Positions 23,556 to 31,834 of a stretch of 64,000 nucleotides of DNA are shown in pieces. This stretch comes from Saccharospirillum sp. (GTDB lineage Bacteria; Pseudomonadota; Gammaproteobacteria; Pseudomonadales; Natronospirillaceae), in the NCBI GenBank assembly GCA_022565595.1, contig JAIUML010000007.1, forward strand, positions 1 through 64,000, written 5' to 3'. Numbering within the stretch: the stretch's first letter is position 1; each line of letters starts with the position of its first letter. A program made the position numbers and the translations under genes. Below the pieces are notes generated by a model that saw only the letters and a list, made by a program, of their open reading frames with translations, did not search any database and had not been told where the DNA came from.

Positions 23556-24296
23556 TCAGCGTCTCAGGTTTTGCAGAGTAAACCAGTTTTCGCTCAGGTT
23601 GACATCAAAGGTCAGGTCGTTGTATTCAACGGTGGTCTGGTGCCCCTCCTTGTTCAAGGGTGTCAATACCATCCTGGCCGGCAGTGCAATGCCATCGAAC
23701 TCACGCACCTCTGCAAACGCCATGACCCGCATCAAGGTTCCAGCTTCGTTATAGTAGCGCTGCTCCAGAGGAAGCAAGGTCGACCTGTCGATGTCAATTT
23801 CCATACCGCCCCACACCGTGACAGTCTGCTCCCTGGGCACCAACCGCAACAGGTAACGAGCTTCCTCTTCAACCAGAGTCACAGTGTATTCTTCAACCCA
23901 GGAAGCATCACGCATCAGATCATCGTTGGTGAAGTCCGACCCCATCCAGCTGCCCATCATCATTGATGGTGGTACCTTGACGACACGATTGACGCGCGGC
24001 AAGTAGTTCCACATATCATTCTCTCGCTTGAGTGTGCTGACACCTCGATCACGAACCGGTTCCAGCACACGCACCAGGGCATAGTCCAGACCCAAAGACC
24101 AGGATTCCATCTTCATGGTCCGCTCATAGTCCGGGGTTTTTATGTGCATGGTCATGGTCGCGTGGGAGGCATCCTGCTGGTAGAGCTGGTCCATACGTTC
24201 GAGCAATTCGACGGCTTTTGGGTCGCTTTCTGCTGCGGCACTGGTCAACCAGAAAGCCATCAATGCCAGGAGGATTTGAGACAGGAACCGCTTCAT
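23556..24296 (-). CDS. Periplasmic LolA-like protein
   Basis: Exported protein of 246 residues with signal peptide LLALMAFWLTSAAA. It belongs to the LolA-like superfamily often annotated as outer membrane lipoprotein-sorting protein: MTMHIKTPDYERTMKMESWSLG, then LKRENDMWNYLPRVNRVVKVPPSMMMGSWMGSDFTNDDLM, a run diagnostic of this subgroup, and TVEYNDLTFDVNLSENWFTLQNLRR at the end. These are open half-barrels with a hydrophobic cavity for lipid or acyl chains. It is distinct from housekeeping LolA. As first gene of the operon it would take a lipid-linked substrate from the permeases toward the outer membrane. Confidence 0.9.
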   Translation of the reverse strand: MKRFLSQILLALMAFWLTSAAAESDPKAVELLERMDQLYQQDASHATMTMHIKTPDYERTMKMESWSLGLDYALVRVLEPVRDRGVSTLKRENDMWNYLPRVNRVVKVPPSMMMGSWMGSDFTNDDLMRDASWVEEYTVTLVEEEARYLLRLVPREQTVTVWGGMEIDIDRSTLLPLEQRYYNEAGTLMRVMAFAEVREFDGIALPARMVLTPLNKEGHQTTVEYNDLTFDVNLSENWFTLQNLRR

Positions 24297-24389
24297 GTAG
24301 ACCTCTTCCTTTACCCTTATTCTGTCGGAGCAATTACTTTAGCAGGCAAAGGGGTTCCTGGTCTCCTGAGTTGAACATATTCATGACAT

Positions 24390-24412
24390 GGATCAAACCG
24401 TAATGTTGATCC
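24390..24412. other. Inverted repeat downstream of the cyclic-nucleotide-binding gene
   Basis: GGATCAA (24390-24396) and TTGATCC (24406-24412) are perfect seven-base arms nine bases apart. They lie right behind the stop of the gene at 24418 and about 95 bases before the LolA-like ATG. With no T-run either way, an operator for the LolA-like operon is as likely as a weak terminator. Confidence 0.35.
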
Positions 24413-24417
24413 TTGAC

Positions 24418-25095
24418 TTACTCGGTATGAATCGGGCTGCTGTCGCTTCCTGACTGCTCTTCCATAAAGAGCGTGTTCCAGCGCATCAGCAGAACCGTCA
24501 TGTGCTGTGCCTGGCGAGCCAACGACTGTAACTCCTCTTCAGAGTTGGGCGTACCACGAAAGAGTTCTATCTTGCGCATATCACGGCTGATCACATGGGT
24601 TGGTGACTGCATGCGATAGACTTCCAGCTTCCAGCGCGTATTGGCCACGACCATACGGTAAAACAGTATCTTGGTATGACGACGCACTCGTGAATAATCG
24701 CTCAGATCGCCAAAGGCACTGCCATCAATGACCACCAGTTTAACCTCGCCACCGTCCGGGTCCGCAATGATGGTGGCCGTCCTGTCCACACGGCAGATCA
24801 TGGCCAGTGCACCGAAAACATGGCCCGGTGTAATGGCGCTTAAAGGTTCACCCTTCAACGACTGGTCATCGGGGTACACCAGAAGTTGGCCGCGTAACAG
24901 AAAGTAGAAATTCGGATCACTGTCACCGTAATGAATCACCGTCTCACCTGGCTCGACCGCCATTACCTTGGCGTAGGTTGCCAGAAACTCGGCCTGTTTG
25001 GCGTCTACGGTTCGCAACTCGCGAAAAAAGGAGATACCAGATAACAAATCATCGAGAGCGGCCGGGTTTTGAGCGCCGGATGTCAGTAGTTTCAT
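24418..25095 (-). CDS. Cyclic nucleotide-binding domain protein without a DNA-binding domain
   Basis: Cytoplasmic protein of 225 residues. Residues about 22-150 form a cNMP-binding beta-roll: MAVEPGETVIHYGDSDPNFYFLLRGQLLVY, then ITPGHVFGALAMICRVDRTATIIA in the phosphate-binding cassette position. That cassette reads GALAMICRVDRTATI rather than the E. coli CRP form GELGL-RSA, so cAMP binding is uncertain. The C-terminal 75 residues are helical but show no helix-turn-helix, so it is not a CRP-type regulator. It reads toward the LolA-like operon with a 121-base gap and could act with it, but no direct link is seen. Confidence 0.8.
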   Translation of the reverse strand: MKLLTSGAQNPAALDDLLSGISFFRELRTVDAKQAEFLATYAKVMAVEPGETVIHYGDSDPNFYFLLRGQLLVYPDDQSLKGEPLSAITPGHVFGALAMICRVDRTATIIADPDGGEVKLVVIDGSAFGDLSDYSRVRRHTKILFYRMVVANTRWKLEVYRMQSPTHVISRDMRKIELFRGTPNSEEELQSLARQAQHMTVLLMRWNTLFMEEQSGSDSSPIHTE

Positions 25096-25233
25096 AAGCT
25101 CACTAAAAGAGAGTGAATGGATATTGAGTAGAGTATAGCATTTTGAAGAAAAGCTGACCTTGATGACTTCAAATGCCAGTACAGAGACGGCATTATGCTC
25201 ATCCCGGACCCATTGCTCAGGATCACTTGCTGA

Positions 25234-26745
25234 ATGTACCCCCGCCTTTTAATCACCCACCCTGCACTGCAGACCATTGCAGCCTTGATGCTCGGGTTGA
25301 TGTTGCCTTTGTCGATGGCTCCGTTCCGCCTCTGGCCACTGATCTGGCTCAGCATCGCCGGTTTCTTTGTGCTGATTCACCAGGCTCGAAGTGGCCGCCA
25401 GGCGCTCTGGCTGGGCTGGGTTTATGGTGCCGGCATGTATGGACTGGGCATTTCCTGGGTGTACCAGAGTATGCGCACCGTCTCGACCCCAGTGCCCATG
25501 TCTTTGCTGCTGACCAGCCTGTTTTGCCTGGGCATTGCGCTCCTGCCGATGCTGCAGGCCTGGCTTTATCATCGCTACCTGCGAGCCCACCGTGCGGCAG
25601 TCTGGCTGGCTGCACCCATGTTGTGGGTGCTGTTTGAATGGCTGCGCAGTTGGCTGTTTACGGGTATGCCCTGGTTGTTGTCGGGCTATGCGCTGACCGA
25701 CACTCCCATGGCTCAAGTGGCAGCCATCATTGGTGTTTATGGGCTTGGCACCCTGGTCGTACTGTCTGCTGCGGGCCTGGCACAGGCGGCCATCCAGCCA
25801 CAACACCGCTCGCTCTGGCTTGGGTCCAGCCTGGCGCTGATCGCGCTGCCCATGGCAATTGGCTGGGCAGTGCCGGCAAGCCATTGGTCCGCTCCGCAGG
25901 CGGTAATAACCGCCGTCGCCGTGCAAAGCAATGTCCGCCAGGCCGATAAATGGGCTGCCCGAAATGTACGCCCCACCCTCGATTTTTATGCCCGCCAGGC
26001 CCGGTTGCATACCGAACCCGACCTGATGCTCTGGCCAGAAGCCGCGCTGACGGTGCGCCCCCATCGCATTCCGGATTGGCTTGATGAGCTTGACCAGATG
26101 GGTAAAAACCGGGAACAAGCCATTATTACCGGCATCATCACCGAAGAGGCTGGCCGCTATTACAATGCGCTGCTGGGTTTTGGTGAAAGTGAAGGCGAAT
26201 ACAGAAAACAACACCTGGTTCCTTTTGGTGAATATCTGCCTTTCGAACAGCAATTGCGTGGCCTGATCGAATTCTTCAGTTTGCCCATGTCAACGCTGAC
26301 GCCAGCACCCGAGCCACAACAGCCCATGCAGTGGCAACGTCAGGATGCCACCTATCGCCTGGCGCCGGTGATTTGTTACGAAGCCGCCTACCCAGGGCTG
26401 GTCCGCCAGTTAGCAAAAGAGTCGGACTTGATGATCATGGTCAGCAACGATGCCTGGTTTGGTGACTCCCTCGCTCCTCACCAACATTTGCAGATCACCC
26501 GGATGAGAGCCATCGAAAACAGCCGAGCAATCGTCCGGTCTACCCAGAACGGCATATCCGCCCTGATCGATGCCGACGGCAAGCTGCTGGCTCGCAGCCG
26601 ACAATTCGAGGTAGCCGCTTTGACCGGCCAGGTAACCTTACGGCAGGGGATGACACCCTATCAACGTTGGGGCGGCATCGGCTGGCTACTGGTGCCAACC
26701 GTGCTGGTGGCGTTGATTGCATGGCAGTCACGCCGCAAGCATTAA
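25234..26745 (+). CDS. lnt: Apolipoprotein N-acyltransferase
   Basis: Inner-membrane enzyme of 503 residues that adds the third acyl chain to the N-terminal Cys of lipoproteins, the step that lets LolCDE sort them. The N-terminal third has about six to seven helices; a periplasmic nitrilase domain follows. The catalytic triad is visible: Glu in LMLWPEAAL, Lys in YRKQHLVPFGEYLPFE and Cys in VICYEAAYP. A last helix lies near 478-495. It diverges from the cyclic-nucleotide-binding gene. Usually lnt sits behind ybeX/corC; here corC is not adjacent. Confidence 0.96.
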   Translation: MYPRLLITHPALQTIAALMLGLMLPLSMAPFRLWPLIWLSIAGFFVLIHQARSGRQALWLGWVYGAGMYGLGISWVYQSMRTVSTPVPMSLLLTSLFCLGIALLPMLQAWLYHRYLRAHRAAVWLAAPMLWVLFEWLRSWLFTGMPWLLSGYALTDTPMAQVAAIIGVYGLGTLVVLSAAGLAQAAIQPQHRSLWLGSSLALIALPMAIGWAVPASHWSAPQAVITAVAVQSNVRQADKWAARNVRPTLDFYARQARLHTEPDLMLWPEAALTVRPHRIPDWLDELDQMGKNREQAIITGIITEEAGRYYNALLGFGESEGEYRKQHLVPFGEYLPFEQQLRGLIEFFSLPMSTLTPAPEPQQPMQWQRQDATYRLAPVICYEAAYPGLVRQLAKESDLMIMVSNDAWFGDSLAPHQHLQITRMRAIENSRAIVRSTQNGISALIDADGKLLARSRQFEVAALTGQVTLRQGMTPYQRWGGIGWLLVPTVLVALIAWQSRRKH

Positions 26746-26772
26746 GGTGGCAACCTCGGCATCATTGGAGCC

Positions 26773-27603
26773 TTACTTGCTGTTACCCTGAAGCCGGAAA
26801 TGCCCGACATCGGCCAGCCCCAAAGCCGTCATCAAGGGTTCTTTCAGTGAGGTCAGGGTCGCATCCAGTCCCCAGGGTGGGTTCAGCACCACCATGGTGC
26901 TGGCCGTCATGCCACGACCGACTTCATCCGGCCTTACCCCCAGCTCAACCGAAACGGATGGGCCGAGGGATGTCAGGCCCCTTTCGAGACGGCGGCTGCG
27001 GTTGCGATCGACCACCGGCATCCAGATGGCGATGACGGCGTTGGGCATCTTGCGCAGGGCATCGGCTACGGCTTTCTTGACGCGGTCGTAATCGGCCTTG
27101 ATCTCGTAGGAAGGGTCGACCAGCACCAGGGCCCTTCGTTCGGGAACTGGCAATTCAGACAACAAGCGTTCAAAACCATCCTGTGCCGCCACTTTGACGC
27201 GGCGATCCCGCTTGAAGGTTTGTTGGAGCAGGTTCAGATCTGTGCTGTGCAGTTCGGTCACGACCAGCCGATCCTGTTCCCGCAGACACTGAGCGGCCAA
27301 CCAGGGCGACCCCGGATAATAGCTGAGACGACTGTCTCCTGCGGAAGCAACCAGAGCCAGGTAACGTTGCACAAGCTCAGATTTGACATCCGCGCTCTGC
27401 AATAGCGCTATACCCTCCGCCGCCTCCCCGGTTTTGCGTGCATAATCGGAATCAAGTCGATAGAGCCCCGCCCCGCCATGGGTGTCGATGTAACGCAAGG
27501 GTGCCTCTTTACGAGTCAGATAATCCAGGCAATACACCAGAACCAGGTGTTTGAGCACATCGGCGTGGTTGCCGGCGTGGTAAGCGTGTCGATAACTGAG
27601 CAT
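26773..27603 (-). CDS. rlmJ: 23S rRNA (adenine(2030)-N6)-methyltransferase
   Basis: RlmJ methylates A2030 of 23S rRNA using S-adenosylmethionine. From the ATG at 27603, which has GAGGGG upstream, the protein is 276 residues (E. coli 280). MLSYRHAYHAGNHADVLKH is the diagnostic N-terminus, YIDTHGGAGLY is the SAM site, and VDPSYEIKADY is motif IV: the second Pro of DPPY is Ser here, with the key Asp and Tyr kept. A longer frame from 27735 adds 44 residues unlike the family and is rejected. It converges on lnt. Confidence 0.95.
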   Translation of the reverse strand: MLSYRHAYHAGNHADVLKHLVLVYCLDYLTRKEAPLRYIDTHGGAGLYRLDSDYARKTGEAAEGIALLQSADVKSELVQRYLALVASAGDSRLSYYPGSPWLAAQCLREQDRLVVTELHSTDLNLLQQTFKRDRRVKVAAQDGFERLLSELPVPERRALVLVDPSYEIKADYDRVKKAVADALRKMPNAVIAIWMPVVDRNRSRRLERGLTSLGPSVSVELGVRPDEVGRGMTASTMVVLNPPWGLDATLTSLKEPLMTALGLADVGHFRLQGNSK

Positions 27604-28006
27604 GGGTAACCCCTCAAAATTTGGCCCATTGTACGCGGGCTGACACCAAATACAGCCACAGAACGACTGTGCATAGGCTGTACAGTACCTGAACAGATTG
27701 AACGACTTGGGGTTACACCCTCCCAATGGCCGCAAAAGACCTGTACAGTCATTGTCATCCGGGTGTCATTTCTGAACTACGGAACAGAGTCTTTCAAAAA
27801 ACAACATAATGGGGTGACGACGCAAAAAAGGACATTTATACTCGATCAGAACCTGAAAAGTGATTTTGGGTGACTGAACCAGCGCATGAAAGATCAGGAA
27901 AATCGGTAAAATACCGCTTACGGGCCCAAAGTATTGCCTGTAAGTACCAATCCTGAGCATGCCTACTCACAGTTAAAAAAGACAATAAATTGATGGGAGT
28001 CATAGA
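27604..28006. promoter_or_regulatory. 403-base intergenic region with paired CTGTACAGT sites and a leader hairpin
   Basis: No gene is seen. CTGTACAGT occurs at 27678-27686 and again at 27741-27749; each contains the palindrome CTGTACAG and they are 63 bases apart, close to six helical turns. CTTACGGGC (27917-27925) can pair with GCCTGTAAG (27936-27944) in the leader of the ABC importer. AATTGATGGGAG lies just before the binding-protein ATG. The region must hold promoters for rlmJ and the importer, but I cannot place them firmly. Confidence 0.4.
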
Positions 28007-29188
28007 ATGAAAAAATCCTTATTGGCCACAACCGCACTCGCTCTGACAGCCGGCCTGGCGATGGCAGACGAAGTAAGAATGGGTGTCCTGTTGGGCTTCA
28101 CCGGTCCAATCGAATCGATCACACCCCACATGGCTGACGGTGCCGAAATGGCCTGGAATGAAGTCAACGAGAGCGGCCTCTTCCTAGGTGGCAACACCAT
28201 TCGTTCAGTACGTGCAGACTCGACCTGTGTCGATTCTTCCGCTGCTCAGGCTGCTGCAGAGCGTATGATCTCATCTGATCGCGTTGCTGCCATCATGGGT
28301 GCTGACTGTTCAGGTGTTACCATGGCGGTTCTGCAAAACGTCGCCATGTCTGCTGGCGTTCCGATGATTTCGCCTTCAGCGACCTCACCTGCCTTTACCA
28401 CCACAGAATCCAACGGTTTGTTCTTCCGTACCTCACCCTCTGATGCACGTCAAGGCGCCATCATGGCTGAGATCGTCATGGACCGTGGCTACTCGCAAGT
28501 CGCATTGACCTACACCAACAATGACTACGGTGCGGGTTTCGCCAATGCCTTTGAACAATCCTACACTCAACTGGGTGGCACCATCACCTCCAAAGTGGCT
28601 CACGAAGAAGCCCGTGGCGACTACTCCGCTGAAGTCGGCCAGTTGGCTTCTGCTGGTGGTGACGCTCTGGTCATTCTTGGCTACGTAGACGGCGGCGGTT
28701 CCATGCTGCGTACTGCCTGGGAACTGGGTGCCTTTGATAACTTCTTCATGGGCGATGGCATGTATGGCGACGAGCTGATTTCAGCAGTCGGTGAAGCACT
28801 GGAAGGCACCATCGGTACCATTCCCTGGGCCTCAGGCGAAGGCGCTGACAAGTTCCACGAGATGGCAGCTGCCGCTGGTGTGCAAGGTCAGTCAAGCTAT
28901 ACCCGCGAAAGCTATGACGCTGCAGCTCTGCTGGCTTTGGCCGCACAAGCAGCCGGTTCTGCCGACCCACGAGCCATTGCCGACAACATCATGAATGTTG
29001 CCAATGCTCCCGGTGTTGAAATTCTGCCTGGCGATCTCGCTCGTGGCCTGCAGATTCTGGCCGATGGTGGCGAAGTCAACTATCAGGGTGCCACCAATGT
29101 TGAACTGGTTGGTCCTGGTGAAGCTGCCGGTAGCTACCGTGAATACGTCGTTCAAAACGGCGAATATGTAACGGTGCGCTTCCACTAA
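28007..29188 (+). CDS. ABC transporter substrate-binding protein, branched-chain amino acid (LivJ) type
   Basis: Periplasmic binding protein of 393 residues. Signal peptide LLATTALALTAGLAMA is followed by the mature start DEVRMGVLLGFTGPIESITPHMADGAEMAWNEVN, typical of the Leu/Ile/Val receptor superfamily. There is no lipobox. GADCSGVTMAVLQNVAMSAGVPMISPSATSPAFT is the conserved ligand-binding segment, and two cysteines (in STCVDSS and GADCSG) could form a disulfide. Ligands across this superfamily include branched-chain amino acids, amides, urea and aromatics, so the substrate is not fixed. A strong terminator follows, then the four other importer genes. Confidence 0.88.
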   Translation: MKKSLLATTALALTAGLAMADEVRMGVLLGFTGPIESITPHMADGAEMAWNEVNESGLFLGGNTIRSVRADSTCVDSSAAQAAAERMISSDRVAAIMGADCSGVTMAVLQNVAMSAGVPMISPSATSPAFTTTESNGLFFRTSPSDARQGAIMAEIVMDRGYSQVALTYTNNDYGAGFANAFEQSYTQLGGTITSKVAHEEARGDYSAEVGQLASAGGDALVILGYVDGGGSMLRTAWELGAFDNFFMGDGMYGDELISAVGEALEGTIGTIPWASGEGADKFHEMAAAAGVQGQSSYTRESYDAAALLALAAQAAGSADPRAIADNIMNVANAPGVEILPGDLARGLQILADGGEVNYQGATNVELVGPGEAAGSYREYVVQNGEYVTVRFH

Positions 29189-29217
29189 GTTCAGACTACT
29201 TTCCAAACTTGAGTCTA

Positions 29218-29249
29218 CGGCCCGAAGATACGATCCTCGGGCCGTTTTT
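29218..29249 (+). terminator. Intrinsic terminator after the binding-protein gene
   Basis: CGGCCCGA (29218-29225) and TCGGGCCG (29237-29244) form a perfect eight-base GC-rich stem followed at once by TTTTT. It sits inside the importer operon, so partial termination would leave more binding protein than membrane components. Confidence 0.88.
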
Positions 29250-29293
29250 CTATACGCGCCTTATAAGGCGCCGCGAAACAGGAAACAAAGATC

Positions 29294-30091
29294 ATGGCAA
29301 TGATCCGGGTTGAGGACCTGCATAAGCACTTCGGTGGGTTTCACGCGGTCGATGGTGCCACGTTGGAGATCGAGAAAGGCTCGATCACAGGGCTGATTGG
29401 TCCAAACGGCGCCGGCAAAACGACGCTCTTCAATGTGATCGCGGGGGTATTAGCGCCCACTTCAGGCAAGGTACTGATGGAAGGTGAAGACATCACTGGC
29501 CTGCCACCACACCAGTTGTTTGACAAAGGTTTGTTACGCACCTTTCAGATCGCTCACGAATTCCACTCGATGACAGTGCGCGAAAACCTCATGATGGTGC
29601 CACCCAACCAGTCAGGCGAGAATCTGTACTCTGCCTGGTTTCATGGCAAACGCGTGCGGGAAGAAGAAGAACGCATCCGGGCTCGCGCCAACGAGGTGCT
29701 GGAATTCTTGACCATCAGCCATATCGCTGATGAAAAAGCCGGCCAAATTTCAGGTGGTCAGAAAAAGCTGCTTGAATTGGGCCGCACCATGATGACTGAT
29801 GCCAAAATTGTGTTTCTGGATGAAGTGGGTGCCGGGGTTAATCGCACGCTCTTGAATACCATTGCTGACGCTATTGTTCGGCTGAACCAGGAACATGGCT
29901 ACACCTTTGTCGTCATTGAACACGACATGGATTTTATTGGGCGAATTTGCGATCCCGTTATCTGTATGGCTGAAGGCAAGGTATTGGCCGAAGGCACCCT
30001 GGATGAGATCAAGGCAAATGAGCAAGTGATTGAAGCCTATCTTGGCACTGGCCTCAAGAACAAGGTAATGCAGGAGGAAGGTCATGTCTGA
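29294..30091 (+). CDS. ABC importer ATPase, LivG type
   Basis: First ATPase of the branched-chain amino acid-type importer, 265 residues. Walker A is GPNGAGKTT, the signature SGGQKKLLELGR (the LivG form), Walker B IVFLDEVGAG, followed by the typical FVVIEHDMDFIGRICD switch segment. VGAGVNRTL takes the place of the usual PxxGL(N/D)P, a modest change. It follows the terminator by 44 bases with an AGGAAAC-like ribosome site and overlaps the next gene by eight bases. Confidence 0.92.
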   Translation: MAMIRVEDLHKHFGGFHAVDGATLEIEKGSITGLIGPNGAGKTTLFNVIAGVLAPTSGKVLMEGEDITGLPPHQLFDKGLLRTFQIAHEFHSMTVRENLMMVPPNQSGENLYSAWFHGKRVREEEERIRARANEVLEFLTISHIADEKAGQISGGQKKLLELGRTMMTDAKIVFLDEVGAGVNRTLLNTIADAIVRLNQEHGYTFVVIEHDMDFIGRICDPVICMAEGKVLAEGTLDEIKANEQVIEAYLGTGLKNKVMQEEGHV

Positions 30092-30818
30092 GCAACAACC
30101 GGAATTCAGTACGGAGCCTTTCTTGATCGGGGACTCCATGACCGGTGGCTACGGTGGTGCTGATATTCTGCATGACTGCACCATAGCGGTCGATAAAGGC
30201 GAGATCGCCGTCATTGTTGGCCCGAATGGCGCGGGCAAATCCACCGCCATGAAAGCAGTCTTTGGTATGCTTGAATTGCGCAAGGGTATCATTCGACTGA
30301 ACGGCGAAGACATCAGTGCGCTTACCCCTCAAGCTCGAGTCGCCAAAGGAATGGGCTTTGTCCCTCAGAACAACAATATCTTTCCGTCCATGACCGTGGA
30401 AGAAAACCTGGAAATGGGTGCTTTCATCCGAGTCGATGATATTTCAGAAACGATAGAGCAGGTTTACGAACTCTTCCCGATTCTGAAAGACAAACGTCGT
30501 CAGGCCGCTGGTGAACTTTCTGGCGGGCAACGTCAGCAGGTAGCCGTCGGGCGCGCGTTGATGACACACCCTACGGTGTTAATGCTTGATGAACCTACCG
30601 CAGGCGTTAGCCCCATCGTTATGGATGAACTGTTCGACCGCATCATAGAAATTGCCCGTACTGGCATCTCCATTTTGATGGTAGAACAGAACGCCCGACA
30701 AGCTCTGAACATCGCCAACAAGGGCTATGTTCTGGTACAGGGTGAAAACCGATACACCGACACGGGGGCTGCGCTACTGGCTGATCCCGAAGTCCGCAAG
30801 AGCTTTTTAGGGGGTTAA
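30084..30818 (+). CDS. ABC importer ATPase, LivF type
   Basis: Second ATPase, 244 residues. MTGGYGGADILHDCTIAVDKGEIAVIVGPNGAGKST leads into Walker A, the signature is LSGGQRQQVAVGRALM, Walker B VLMLDEPTAGVSP, and ILMVEQNARQAL is the LivF switch region. It pairs with the LivG-type ATPase to power transport. Its start overlaps the previous gene by eight bases and the first permease follows after five. Confidence 0.93.
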   Translation: MSEQQPEFSTEPFLIGDSMTGGYGGADILHDCTIAVDKGEIAVIVGPNGAGKSTAMKAVFGMLELRKGIIRLNGEDISALTPQARVAKGMGFVPQNNNIFPSMTVEENLEMGAFIRVDDISETIEQVYELFPILKDKRRQAAGELSGGQRQQVAVGRALMTHPTVLMLDEPTAGVSPIVMDELFDRIIEIARTGISILMVEQNARQALNIANKGYVLVQGENRYTDTGAALLADPEVRKSFLGG

Positions 30819-30823
30819 TTCAG

Positions 30824-31834
30824 ATGGAACCGCTCAACGCGCTAATCAGCGTTACCAACTTCATGCTGATCCCGGCTCTGGCCTACGGCAGTCAACTGGC
30901 CCTGGGTGCATTAGGGATCACGCTCATTTTCTCTATTTTACGCTTTGCTCATTTCGCTCATGGTGACACCATGGCTTTGGGTACGGCAGCTGTCATTGGA
31001 GGAACGATATTCCTGCAGGGTCTGGGTGTATCCATAGCACCGTTGCCAACGGCTCTGCTGGCCATTCCTTTCGGCATGCTTGTACTGATCAGTTATCTTC
31101 TGGTCGCCGACAAACTGGTTTACTCCTACTTCCGCAAGGTCAAGGCAAAGCCGCTGATCTTTGTCATGGCATCACTGGGTGTGATGTTTGTGACCAATGG
31201 CATTACTCGGCTGTTCATGGGTGTAGGGGAAACACGCTTCGAAGACGGCCAGCGCTTTCTGTTTACGGTAAGAGAGTTCCGCGCCTTTACTGGCCTTGCT
31301 GAAGGAATGGCATTGCGCACCTCCCAGGCACTGACCGTGGTAACGGCCCTGGCCGTCATGGTCGCATTGTTCTGGTTTTTGAACCGTACGCGGTCGGGTA
31401 AATCCATGCGCGCCTACTCCGATAACGAAGATCTGGCATTGCTCTCTGGTATCAACCCCGAACGAGTGGTGATGATTACCTGGATCATTACCGGCACCTT
31501 ACTGGTTCTGGCAGGCACTCTCTATGGCCTGGATAAAGGTTTCCGTCCATTCAACTACTTTCAGTTGCTACTGCCGATGTTTGCCGCCGCGATTCTCGGT
31601 GGGCTTGGCTCACCCTTCGGAGCCATTGTAGGGGCCTACGTAGTGGCCTTCGCTGAACTTGGAATCACCTACGCCTGGCGACGAGTTTTTACCTATCTCA
31701 TGCCAGAGGGTATGGAACCCACGTCCATGATGCAACTCCTCCCGGTTGATTACAAATTCGCAGTAACGTTCGCCATTCTGGTCATCGTTCTGTTGTTCCG
31801 ACCGACCGGTATTTTCAAGGGGAAAGTGATATGA
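30824..31834 (+). CDS. ABC importer permease, LivH type
   Basis: Inner-membrane permease of 336 residues with about eight to nine helices. ALGITLIFSILRFAHFAHGDTMALGT is the LivH-type N-terminal signature; KSMRAYSDNEDLALLSGINPERVVMITWIITGTL is the coupling loop that contacts the ATPase; MFAAAILGGLGSPFGAIVGAYV follows. It overlaps the second permease by four bases (ATGA). Confidence 0.92.
   Translation: MEPLNALISVTNFMLIPALAYGSQLALGALGITLIFSILRFAHFAHGDTMALGTAAVIGGTIFLQGLGVSIAPLPTALLAIPFGMLVLISYLLVADKLVYSYFRKVKAKPLIFVMASLGVMFVTNGITRLFMGVGETRFEDGQRFLFTVREFRAFTGLAEGMALRTSQALTVVTALAVMVALFWFLNRTRSGKSMRAYSDNEDLALLSGINPERVVMITWIITGTLLVLAGTLYGLDKGFRPFNYFQLLLPMFAAAILGGLGSPFGAIVGAYVVAFAELGITYAWRRVFTYLMPEGMEPTSMMQLLPVDYKFAVTFAILVIVLLFRPTGIFKGKVI

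Noticed and set aside
25249-26253. Open frame of 334 codons on the minus strand
   Set aside because: It lies wholly inside lnt, whose product has all catalytic motifs; the antisense protein is low-complexity Gln/His/Arg-rich with no family likeness.
27766-27960. Possible 64-residue hydrophobic protein on the minus strand
   Set aside because: No ribosome site, and the stretch lies in the promoter region between rlmJ and the importer.
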